Positions 1-6,723 of a stretch of 9,469 bases of DNA are shown here, in pieces. The number at the start of each line of letters is the position of its first letter. Within the stretch, counting starts at the first letter, position 1. The DNA comes from Bacteroidota bacterium (GTDB taxonomy: Bacteria > Bacteroidota > Bacteroidia > B-17B0 > Aurantibacillaceae), in assembly GCA_025360565.1 (NCBI GenBank), contig JANYBY010000057.1, positions 1 to 9,469 on the forward strand. Reading direction: 5' to 3'. The notes under the pieces are model-generated. The model ran no database searches, was not told the DNA's origin, and saw only the letters and a list, made by a program, of their open reading frames with translations. The position numbers were made by a program, and so were the translations under genes.

Positions 1-79
1 CTGGCGGCCATGACAGGACTATTGACAACCCGCAAAGTATTACAAGTAAAGTGATAATAATTATGGAAGATCTTTTCAT
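1..79 (-). CDS. N-terminus of an exported or membrane-anchored protein (partial)
   Basis: An ATG at 79 on the minus strand opens a frame that stays open to the left edge (26 codons). The peptide starts M-K-R-S-S and continues into an uninterrupted hydrophobic stretch of about 19 residues (IIIITLLVILCGLSIVLSW) before P-P. This is the layout of a signal peptide or an N-terminal membrane anchor. No lipobox is evident, although one cysteine lies in the hydrophobic stretch. The rest of the gene is outside the window, so the family cannot be named. It has the same orientation as the operon at 420-4313 but is 340 bp beyond that operon's last stop codon, with a repeat element between, so it is probably a separate transcription unit. 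No convincing promoter was found upstream. The plus-strand frames here are also open for 18-30 codons but have no recognisable content. Confidence 0.5.
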   Translation of the reverse strand, partial: MKRSSIIIITLLVILCGLSIVLSWPP

Positions 80-419
80 GTGTAAGTTGTAACCGATGCT
101 AATATATTAAAATTTTGAAACAATATTGTATCTAGCAGAGAACGTGGTGACTAATAAATCTTCCTTTGCCAGAGATTCCACAGATTCCCACAAATTAAGA
201 AACACAGATTGATTTTTTAATACTCTTTTCAAATAATCCGTGAAAAAATCCGCGTAAATCCGTTAAATCTGTGGCAAAAAAGGGCGTTTGGTTTTGGTAA
301 AATCAACCCTATTCTTTTCTTTCCCCTGAAATATCGTTTGATCCACAATATAAGCAAGGTTCTAACGGCTAAATTAGAGGAAGGCAAATATTATTACCAC
401 CATCAAATAATCGGAGATT
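80..419. other. Non-coding gap with an inverted-repeat element
   Basis: No credible gene lies in this 340-bp stretch. It holds the 5' region of the left-edge gene, the inverted-repeat element at 165-278, and the 3' flank of the PorP/SprF gene. I saw no clear GC-rich hairpin followed by a T-run, so how the upstream operon terminates is not visible. Confidence 0.6.
165..278. repeat. Imperfect inverted-repeat element with 9-nt periodic CAGATTT-like arms
   Basis: The left end (165-177, TTTGCCAGAGATT) is the reverse complement of the right end (266-278) with one mismatch. Both arms are built from degenerate units of about nine bases. On the right arm they read AAATCCGCG, TAAATCCGT and TAAATCTGT at 246-272, an exact 9-nt spacing. 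On the left arm similar ACAGATTCC-like units occur at 171-210. The whole could fold into a long, interrupted stem-loop. Related sequence recurs at 6547-6559 (a 13-base identical stretch, AGAAACACAGATT, also at 198-210) and at 7956-8028. Repeats of the kind 'cacagatt ... aatctgtg' are common between genes in Bacteroidota, from general familiarity; no function is established here. No flanking target-site duplication was noticed. Confidence 0.6.
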
Positions 420-1466
420 TTATTTGTATTCTCTGCGGGCTTCAAATAAAGAACCGGCAAGCATGTTATAACGTAAACTTACTTCAATACCGCCAAAATA
501 TTTAGAAGCTGTTCTGTATGCCGAAACATTCATATCATAAGAAGCGCCAATGGCATAATCGCCCATTTCGTAAAGTAATTTAAAAACAAAGGCATCTTTA
601 CCGCGATAAAATATTCCGGCGCCAATTCCGTTTTCGGTTTTTTGGCCGGTTGTTTTTGTACCAACCCTTGTACGGTATTTACCATAAGTACCAATCAAAT
701 AAGTATACGCATTGGCCTGGCGCTGATAAACAATTGCAGGCACAAGCGAAAATTTAGTGTCTTCCAAATCTAAACGTCCGGTTAATGTTAACGCCATTCT
801 TATTGGTAATTTGTAAACCGAACCTGCACCATATTCTTGATTGGGCCTGTTTAAGTGAAACGCCCCGAAAGAAGCTTTAAAAGATCTAACGTCATCATGA
901 TCGGCATCGCTTTTAACTGTATTGTATTCGTAAGTAATTCCTGCGCCAATATCGGTTGTGGTAAATTGCCGGTAAACAACTGTTTCGCCGTTCAATCGGG
1001 TAGGGTCAATCGAATTCCCATCAAACTGAGAGGCATACGTTAATTTATTATAGTTACCGTTGGTTGCATCAACACCGCCGCAAAGACCAACACTCATTAC
1101 ACTGCGCTTGCTTAATTTTACTACTCCACTTACATTCAATAACGCATTTGTTTTTTGAAGTGCAGCAACACCGGCTCTATCATTAAACAAAGTAAAACCA
1201 ATACCCATGAAAGCTTTGCGCCTTTTAGATTTAAATAAACCACCATCTAACGAAACACCAAGGGTTTGATAAGGATTGCCCATAGAACTCCACTGATTGC
1301 GGTAATTGGCAATGGCCCTGAAATATCCGCCAAAAAAACCGGTATTTGCGGGACTGAGAAACAAAGGCGTTTCGAGCACCTGAGAAAAATGAATGTCTTG
1401 CGCCCTAACCCCACTTGTTAACCCAAACAACAAAAGCAATACACAGAAGTAATTTATCTTTTTCAT
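420..1466 (-). CDS. PorP/SprF family type IX secretion-associated outer-membrane protein
   Basis: The 348-residue product starts with a signal peptide (M-K-K, hydrophobic 7-17, likely cleavage after A22). The mature N-terminus is QDIHFSQVLETPLFLSPANTG, which matches the 'QDPHFSQFY..P.YLNPA.TG' start of the PorP/SprF family. The rest is rich in alternating polar/hydrophobic strands with aromatic residues, as expected of an outer-membrane beta-barrel, and length is normal for the family (about 300-350). PorP/SprF proteins act with the T9SS; SprF-like members are thought to help export or surface-attach a type B cargo encoded beside them (SprB-SprF in Flavobacterium is the model). Here the gene starts 21 bp after the stop of the upstream type B cargo gene on the same strand, so the two are almost certainly co-transcribed. 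That context argues for a cargo-specific partner rather than the core PorP. ATG at 1466 is preferred because it gives the signal peptide. Confidence 0.9.
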   Translation of the reverse strand: MKKINYFCVLLLLFGLTSGVRAQDIHFSQVLETPLFLSPANTGFFGGYFRAIANYRNQWSSMGNPYQTLGVSLDGGLFKSKRRKAFMGIGFTLFNDRAGVAALQKTNALLNVSGVVKLSKRSVMSVGLCGGVDATNGNYNKLTYASQFDGNSIDPTRLNGETVVYRQFTTTDIGAGITYEYNTVKSDADHDDVRSFKASFGAFHLNRPNQEYGAGSVYKLPIRMALTLTGRLDLEDTKFSLVPAIVYQRQANAYTYLIGTYGKYRTRVGTKTTGQKTENGIGAGIFYRGKDAFVFKLLYEMGDYAIGASYDMNVSAYRTASKYFGGIEVSLRYNMLAGSLFEARREYK

Positions 1467-1487
1467 AAAGTTTAAAGCCGGGTATTT

Positions 1488-4313
1488 TTACCTGACCAAA
1501 GTTACATTTCCTTTTTTAATTTTCGACTCGTTATAAACATTTTTATACGAGATCAAATATGCATAAACCCCCGTTTGCGATTGTTTTCCATCGGGGTCAA
1601 AACCGGTCCAACCTTTGGCAGGCTCTGTAGTTCTAAAAACTTCTTGCCCCCAGCGGTTAAATACTTTAAAATCGTAATCGTGAGCATAGGCTGCCGCGCC
1701 TAAAGGTTTAAAATCATCGTTATTACCATCACCGTTGGGCGAAAAGCCGGTTGGAATGGCAATGTCTCCGTTCACAATATCTGCCGTAACATCGGTAAAT
1801 ACCGCTCTTACGGTTTCGGCCTGGTTAAAATCTATGGCAACAGAATCTAAACTTAATGGCGCTGCGTTTTTAGTTACGTGCGAAACAAATTCCCAATGGT
1901 GAAAAACATAATTTGTGTTTGTTGACGCTGCTTTAAAACTTAATTGGGTTGAAAAATACTGCCCGTTCCAAACATAATTTGGCAACACCACAGTATTTAA
2001 TTTTACGGTTCCAGCACCGGCAGGGTAAACATCCACCGAAATTGGCCATGGCCCTAACATGCCGTAACAACTATTAATTGTACTAAACGCAAGCCTCATA
2101 TAATCGCATCGTTTTTCAACGATCTTTCTTAGATGAACAATATTTGTATCCCATGCATCAATATTAGGAAGGGCGAATGATCCGGTTGGAATAGAACTGA
2201 TATCTTCATGATATTTCATTTCTTTTCTGAATAATGCTGTAACAGCGTCAAAATGAGATAAAACATTATCACACCTTAAGGGCCCGTTCAACAGATCCTG
2301 ATACCTGTTCTTATAATCTAACTGAAAACTTGGATTCCCTTGAATAGGATCCATTAATCTTCTCATAACTAAACCCTCTGAATTTCCTCCAAACGCGCTA
2401 ACACAGTTTACACAAGAAGTGGTGTATTCTGCACAGGGGTTAGTGTATGGGCTACTGTATATTAGCGAATTGGTATTTATGGCCTGAAACGTATATGTAG
2501 CAGGCGTGTTCCATAAATAATAATGCCATTTATGATTGGGTTTGCTTAAAGATGTTCCTCTGCCAAAAGCCACATTATAATTCCATATATCGCTGTTCAT
2601 TACATAACTGTTCAAGATCATGTAATCAATAAAACTTTCTTTATCCAATTTATTCATCAAGTTATTGTAATTGGTCGGGTTTATAATGGGCACATTTATT
2701 GCAGCGTTATAAACCTCGGTCCTGTAAATATTATTAGGCAAACCAACACTTACGGGGTCGCTAAAGCGGCCGTCTAATTGATTTTGAACAAAGGCATCCC
2801 CATTATGATAAGACTGAAGCATTAACGAGTCTTTCGGCTGCCCGCTGTTATACCCCTCAAAATACTTATCGTAAACTTCCCTTAGGTCGTATGCACCCAA
2901 GTAATTGCCATTTACAAAAGTAATAAGGGGTTTAATGTGCAAAGGACTCACCTTTAAATTATTTTTAGCCGCTAAAGATTGTATAAAAACATCTCTTATA
3001 CCGGTTCCATAAGAAACACCGCCGGCTCCGAAAGACTTATTGGAATGGCTTTCAATATCGCCGGCATAAACATGCAGAGTAGGAAAAACGGTTCGGGATG
3101 ATACGCCCAAAGTTGGGTTATTAAAAATAGGCCCTTCAAAATTACAGCCAAAGCCACGCCGGTCGTCAATAGTAACGTAAAAACCTCTTTGTTTTGTTAC
3201 CCATTGTTCATTAATAGGGTGATAAAGCTGCGCGTAACCTTCCACCACTTGTTTTTTATTTTCAAAATACTCAACGTGAACCTGCGGGCCGGGATTAGCG
3301 CCCACAGAATTAAACCAATTGGTATCGGGTATATTTACCGCGATGGACATTACGCCAAATTTCGGATCAATATTATCAAAACTTCCATTTGATTCGGAAA
3401 AGTAGGTATTGGTTTCGATAAAACTTGGCAAATAGGTTGTTACCTGAGGAATGCAGAGCATTGGTGAATAGCTATACGTGGTTGGAAGTAATTGACCGGG
3501 TGTTTTAGGGAAAGTAATTGCCCTGAACATTTGATTATCTAATATTGTTAATGCGGAAAAAGAAGTATACAATTGTGTGCTAGTACAACCCAAACAAGGC
3601 ACACTGCCATCGGTTGTATAAGCTATTTGAAAACAATTTAAAGTATCATCAGAATAATAAGGATTGAGAAGATTGCCTCCTAAAAAAAAGTCTAAACTTT
3701 CTCCGTTATGTCCCCAGCCTGCAGCCGGTGTCATGGTTGGTATTGTAGCATAATCGGTATAATACCCTGAGCTAGGATTTCCTAAAGAAAATGAAGGAAT
3801 AGGAAACAACTTCCAGGCTCCCACGCCGATAGTGCTATAGTCCTGTGCCCGCCCCCGGCTATGCCCCGCCTGGGTTTTTTGAACAAAAATAGAATCGCGT
3901 ATAACACCTTGCGGGGTTGTTAAAATGAGCCATTGATTCTTACACTGGTCAACATTAAAGCTGGCATGGTGATACCAGTTATTACCTACTTGTTTTGTTA
4001 CATCGCGCCCGCTTAGGTAAACAATACCAAAGCCGTTAATTGGCAGGGTAAAGGTTGAGGGAAATTTCCACTTGTATAAATTAGCTCTATCGTTGCTTAA
4101 ATAATAACCGTTTAAGGTTACCGAGGCTGTGTGTGCGTTATAGATCTCTAACCAATCACTTGTGTAACCAAAATTGTCCGAAATAGCAAAGTTACCCACG
4201 CAGTATTCATTTAGTGCAATAGCAACGCTTGGGCTGATCTGCGCTTTAGCTTTATTAATGCCGCAAAAAAGCGACAAAGTAATAAAAAGTAAAAAAAACC
4301 TGTTCTTAATCAT
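1488..4313 (-). CDS. Secreted multidomain CotH-like protein with type B (gliding-motility-type) T9SS C-terminal domain
   Basis: This 941-residue protein has a signal peptide (cleavage likely after A24, before QISPS). Residues about 27-145 look like a lamin-tail domain (DWLEIYNAHTASVTLNGYYL pattern). Residues about 200-285 resemble a chitobiase/hexosaminidase C-terminal-type module (IAYTTDGSVP). Residues about 340-745 resemble a CotH-kinase-like domain: KPLITFVNGNYLGAYDLREV near 461-480, FIDYMILNSYVMNSDIW near 561-577, KWHYYLW near 595-601. Residues about 758-835 look like a repeat of the 'PAGAGTV ... YVFHHWEF' type. Residues about 851-941 are the type B sorting domain (PTGFSPNGDGNND, FKVFNRWGQEVF, GWTGFDPDG, TGVYAYLI). 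The protein should be exported by T9SS and displayed or released. The CotH-like domain has NTP where related proteins have a WDxD-type motif, so kinase activity is doubtful. It is the first gene of an operon with the PorP/SprF gene. The biological substrate or ligand is unknown. Confidence 0.85.
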   Translation of the reverse strand: MIKNRFFLLFITLSLFCGINKAKAQISPSVAIALNEYCVGNFAISDNFGYTSDWLEIYNAHTASVTLNGYYLSNDRANLYKWKFPSTFTLPINGFGIVYLSGRDVTKQVGNNWYHHASFNVDQCKNQWLILTTPQGVIRDSIFVQKTQAGHSRGRAQDYSTIGVGAWKLFPIPSFSLGNPSSGYYTDYATIPTMTPAAGWGHNGESLDFFLGGNLLNPYYSDDTLNCFQIAYTTDGSVPCLGCTSTQLYTSFSALTILDNQMFRAITFPKTPGQLLPTTYSYSPMLCIPQVTTYLPSFIETNTYFSESNGSFDNIDPKFGVMSIAVNIPDTNWFNSVGANPGPQVHVEYFENKKQVVEGYAQLYHPINEQWVTKQRGFYVTIDDRRGFGCNFEGPIFNNPTLGVSSRTVFPTLHVYAGDIESHSNKSFGAGGVSYGTGIRDVFIQSLAAKNNLKVSPLHIKPLITFVNGNYLGAYDLREVYDKYFEGYNSGQPKDSLMLQSYHNGDAFVQNQLDGRFSDPVSVGLPNNIYRTEVYNAAINVPIINPTNYNNLMNKLDKESFIDYMILNSYVMNSDIWNYNVAFGRGTSLSKPNHKWHYYLWNTPATYTFQAINTNSLIYSSPYTNPCAEYTTSCVNCVSAFGGNSEGLVMRRLMDPIQGNPSFQLDYKNRYQDLLNGPLRCDNVLSHFDAVTALFRKEMKYHEDISSIPTGSFALPNIDAWDTNIVHLRKIVEKRCDYMRLAFSTINSCYGMLGPWPISVDVYPAGAGTVKLNTVVLPNYVWNGQYFSTQLSFKAASTNTNYVFHHWEFVSHVTKNAAPLSLDSVAIDFNQAETVRAVFTDVTADIVNGDIAIPTGFSPNGDGNNDDFKPLGAAAYAHDYDFKVFNRWGQEVFRTTEPAKGWTGFDPDGKQSQTGVYAYLISYKNVYNESKIKKGNVTLVR

Positions 4314-4347
4314 TATTATACGATTTTAGTTAATTTAACTGAGTTCT

Positions 4348-4379
4348 CAAATATACTAATTAGTACGTAAAAGCTCAAA
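4348..4379 (-). promoter_or_regulatory. Bacteroidota-type promoter for the type B cargo/PorP operon
   Basis: On the minus strand a TTTG (-33 element, plus-strand CAAA at 4376-4379) is followed after 20 bases by TATATTTG (plus-strand CAAATATA at 4348-4355). This matches the TAnnTTTG -7 consensus exactly, and the spacing fits the known Bacteroidota arrangement of about 19-21 bases. The start codon at 4313 lies 34 bases beyond the -7 element, giving an expected leader of roughly 28-30 bases. Confidence 0.7.
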
Positions 4380-4497
4380 AAAACGTTGGGTGCAGGGCAT
4401 AATTATTATTTTTTTATGTTGAAAAGTCGAATAAGCCAATTATAAGAGAAGGATGATAAAAATGGATAAATAATAAGCAATTTGCCTTAGAAAACTC

Positions 4498-4505
4498 TAA
4501 CTTTG
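4498..4505 (+). promoter_or_regulatory. Candidate -7 element upstream of the PurF-like gene
   Basis: TAACTTTG matches the Bacteroidota TAnnTTTG -7 consensus in full and sits 13 bases before the ATG at 4519. Transcription from it would give a leader of under ten bases. The -33 side is weak: no TTG lies at the usual 19-21-base distance (the nearest, at 4482-4484, is only 13 bases away). Confidence 0.4.
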
Positions 4506-4518
4506 GGTTTCTTAAAAT

Positions 4519-6420
4519 ATGAGCGATAATATCCATCATGAGTGCGGTGTAACATTGATAAGGCTTTTAAAGCCTTTAGCGTATTATAAAACCAAATATG
4601 GCTCGGCAAGGTACGGTTTGCATAAGCTGAACCAGATCATGGAAAAAATGATCAATCGCGGGCAGGATGGGGCCGGAATTTCAACTATTAAGCTGGATGC
4701 TGTACCCGGCACTTCTTATATAGACCGCATGAGGTCCATTAAAACAAAGGCCTCGCAGGATATTTTTGGCAAAATAAACGATATGTTTATTGAAGCTCAG
4801 GCAAAATACCCGAATAAATACCAAAATGCCCAATGGCAAAAAGATCATATCCCTTTTTTAGGCGAGTTAATGGTAGGGCATTTGCGCTACGGCACTTTCG
4901 GTAAAAACAGCATTCACAGCTGCCACCCTTTCAGAAGGCAAAATAACTGGATGAGCCGTAACCTTGTTATTGCCGGCAATTTTAATTTAACCAATGTGGA
5001 TGAGCTTTTCGACCACTTGGTGGAACTTGGCCAGCATCCGCGCGAAAAAGCCGATACCGTTACGGTAATGGAAAAAATTGGACATTTTTTAGATAAAGAC
5101 AACGACCGTTTATTTAAAAAATTTAAAGAAACAGAAGAAAAAAACGAAGTAATAAGTAAACTTATTCAGCAAAATATTGATGTACCCGCGATTTTGATCG
5201 AAAGCAGTAAGCGTTGGGATGGGGGTTATGTAATTGCCGGTATGATAGGGCATGGCGATGCTTTTGTGTTAAGAGATCCGCATGGAATTCGTCCCGCATA
5301 TTATTATAAGGATGATGAGGTGGTTGTAATTGCCAGCGAAAGGCCGGTGATACAAACCGTGTTTAACGCGGCTTTTGAAGATGTGCACGAATTAAAACCG
5401 GGCCATGCAGCCATCATAAAAAAAACAGGAGAGTTCAATGAAGTAGAAATTGTTGCGCCCTTAGAAAGAAAAGCATGCTCCTTTGAAAGAATTTATTTTA
5501 GCAGGGGAAACGACGCTGAAATTTATAAAGAAAGAAATTTACTCGGAAAAAATTTAACCCAAAGTGTTTTAAAAAGCGTAAATCACGATCTGGAAAATAC
5601 AGTTTTCAGTTATATACCAAATACCGCCGAGGTGGCGTTTGGCGGGCTGGTTGAGGGTATTGACAGTTTTAGCAATGCCAATAAAGCCGAACAAATTTTA
5701 AATATAAAAGGAAATTTAAATAAAGCCGACCTCGAAAAAATACTACACCGCCACCCGCGCATTCACAAAGTAGTTATTAAAGATGCCAAGCAAAGAACCT
5801 TTATTACCGATGATGAGAGCAGAGATAGTTTAATGAATTTGGTTTACGATATTACCTACGGCATTGTAAAAAAAGGCGTTGACAATCTGGTTGTTTTAGA
5901 TGACAGTATTGTGCGCGGTACAACTTTAAAGAAAAGTATTTTAAAAATACTGGATCGGCTTGGACCTAAAAAAATTGTGGTTGTAAGTTCGGCCCCGCAA
6001 ATAAGATATCCTGATTGTTATGGTATTGATATGGCCATTTTAAATAAATTTATCGCTTTTGAAGCGGCCATTGCTCTGTTAAAAGATGCAGGCAAAGAAA
6101 ATTTTATTCGCGAAGTTTACGAAAGAACTTTATTGGAAGTTGAAAAACCAAAAGAAGAACAAGTTAATTTGGTAAAAGAAATTTACGCTTCATTTACAGC
6201 CGAACAAGTTTCTAAAAAAATTGCCGATCTGTTAAGGCCTGCTGATCTAAACGCCGAACTCGACATTATTTATCAAAGTATTGAAGGCTTAAACAATGCC
6301 TGCCCTGATAACTTAGGCGATTGGTATTTTACCGGAAATTATCCAACACCCGGCGGAAATAAAGTGAGCAACAAAGCCTTTATAAATTATGTGGAAGGCA
6401 AACATGTGAGGGCTTATTAG
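4519..6420 (+). CDS. purF: Amidophosphoribosyltransferase-like protein, long Bacteroidota form
   Basis: The 633-residue product has an N-terminal class II glutamine amidotransferase domain (about 9-290) and a C-terminal phosphoribosyltransferase domain. PurF transfers ammonia from glutamine to PRPP, the first step of purine synthesis, in the cytoplasm. Visible motifs are nucleophile C9, RGQDGAG at 47-53, GHLRYGT at 120-126, GNFNLTN at 153-159 (the loop that in PurF reads NGNLTN), DPHGIRP at 253-259, CSFERIYFSRG at 320-330, RTFI at 426-429 and the PRPP loop VVLDDSIVRGTT at 458-469. C9 is preceded by eight residues, so a propeptide must be removed to expose it, as in the Bacillus-type enzyme. 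The protein is about 130-150 residues longer than ordinary PurF, with extra sequence at 60-112, around 185-225 and at 380-420. The C-terminal cysteine pair of Fe-S PurFs is absent. Bacteroidota often carry this longer version beside a standard PurF, so it may be a paralogue with altered function. The gene stands alone; no purine genes flank it. Confidence 0.85.
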   Translation: MSDNIHHECGVTLIRLLKPLAYYKTKYGSARYGLHKLNQIMEKMINRGQDGAGISTIKLDAVPGTSYIDRMRSIKTKASQDIFGKINDMFIEAQAKYPNKYQNAQWQKDHIPFLGELMVGHLRYGTFGKNSIHSCHPFRRQNNWMSRNLVIAGNFNLTNVDELFDHLVELGQHPREKADTVTVMEKIGHFLDKDNDRLFKKFKETEEKNEVISKLIQQNIDVPAILIESSKRWDGGYVIAGMIGHGDAFVLRDPHGIRPAYYYKDDEVVVIASERPVIQTVFNAAFEDVHELKPGHAAIIKKTGEFNEVEIVAPLERKACSFERIYFSRGNDAEIYKERNLLGKNLTQSVLKSVNHDLENTVFSYIPNTAEVAFGGLVEGIDSFSNANKAEQILNIKGNLNKADLEKILHRHPRIHKVVIKDAKQRTFITDDESRDSLMNLVYDITYGIVKKGVDNLVVLDDSIVRGTTLKKSILKILDRLGPKKIVVVSSAPQIRYPDCYGIDMAILNKFIAFEAAIALLKDAGKENFIREVYERTLLEVEKPKEEQVNLVKEIYASFTAEQVSKKIADLLRPADLNAELDIIYQSIEGLNNACPDNLGDWYFTGNYPTPGGNKVSNKAFINYVEGKHVRAY

Positions 6421-6673
6421 TATTGAGATGTGAGTATTGGGTATTGAGACTAAACGCCTAACGTCTCTCGTCTGTCAGGTCGAGCATGTCACATCGAGCG
6501 GAGTCGCGATGCGAGACCAAAAACCACGGAGGCACAGAGAGCACAGAGAAACACAGATTTTATTTTAGTTTTGTGATCGAACGTATCGTTTTATTGTTTT
6601 GGAGATAAAATTGAAATATAGAATCCGGTAGCCATAAAAAAATTAAAACTCCGCGGCACTCCGTGTTCTTCGT

Positions 6674-6691
6674 TCCCGATAGCTATCGGGA
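6674..6691. repeat. Perfect 18-bp palindrome TCCCGATAGCTATCGGGA
   Basis: The 18 bases equal their own reverse complement. Two degenerate relatives lie in other gaps of this window, at 8011-8028 and 9427-9444, which marks it as an interspersed element. It lies just past the 3' end of the GlmU-like gene, so it could act as a bidirectional terminator, but it has no adjacent T-run. Confidence 0.75.
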
Positions 6692-6697
6692 TCCGTG

Positions 6698-6717
6698 CCT
6701 GCCTGCCGGTAGGCAGG
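6698..6717 (-). terminator. Stem-loop downstream of the GlmU-like gene
   Basis: CCTGCCT at 6698-6704 pairs with AGGCAGG at 6711-6717 around a six-base loop (GCCGGT), giving a 7-bp GC-rich stem. It begins 7 bp past the stop codon of the minus-strand gene at 6724. No T-tract follows, so it is either a terminator of the hairpin-only kind or a repeat of the 'CCTGCC..GGCAGG' type frequent in Bacteroidota. Confidence 0.45.
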
Positions 6718-6723
6718 GTTAGT

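Larger units (their letters stand above)
6421..6723. repeat. Repeat-rich gap between convergent genes
   Basis: No gene is supported in this 303-bp gap between two converging stop codons. It is a mosaic of short repeats: TATTGAG/TATTGGG/TATTGAG at 6421, 6435 and 6442; a CATCG ... CGATG inverted repeat at 6492-6511 inside a GTCAGGTCGAGC..GGAGTCG-type stretch; a CACGGAG at 6525-6531 whose reverse complement lies at 6659-6665; AGAAACACAGATT at 6547-6559, identical to 198-210; and two strong hairpins at 6674-6717. Such sequences are familiar from Bacteroidota intergenic regions. The hairpins may terminate transcription from both sides. Confidence 0.6.

Noticed and set aside
1..92. Plus-strand open frames at the left edge ending at 54 and 92, possible 3' ends of a gene
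   Set aside because: Neither peptide has recognisable content, and the minus strand in the same place gives a textbook start with a charged N-terminus and hydrophobic segment.
165..278. CRISPR array or miniature insertion sequence
   Set aside because: The units are only nine bases with no spacers, so it is not CRISPR. No target-site duplication or transposase-type ends were seen, so a mobile element cannot be claimed.
855..1043. Plus-strand frame inside the PorP/SprF gene, and similar antisense frames at 3189-3392, 4914-5102, 6779-6985, 8133-8363 and 8835-9128
   Set aside because: All lie fully inside well-supported genes on the other strand and show no domains or start signals of their own.
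4314..4518. Riboswitch or purine-responsive leader before the PurF-like gene
   Set aside because: No conserved aptamer core or transcription-terminator structure was seen, and the best promoter match leaves almost no leader.
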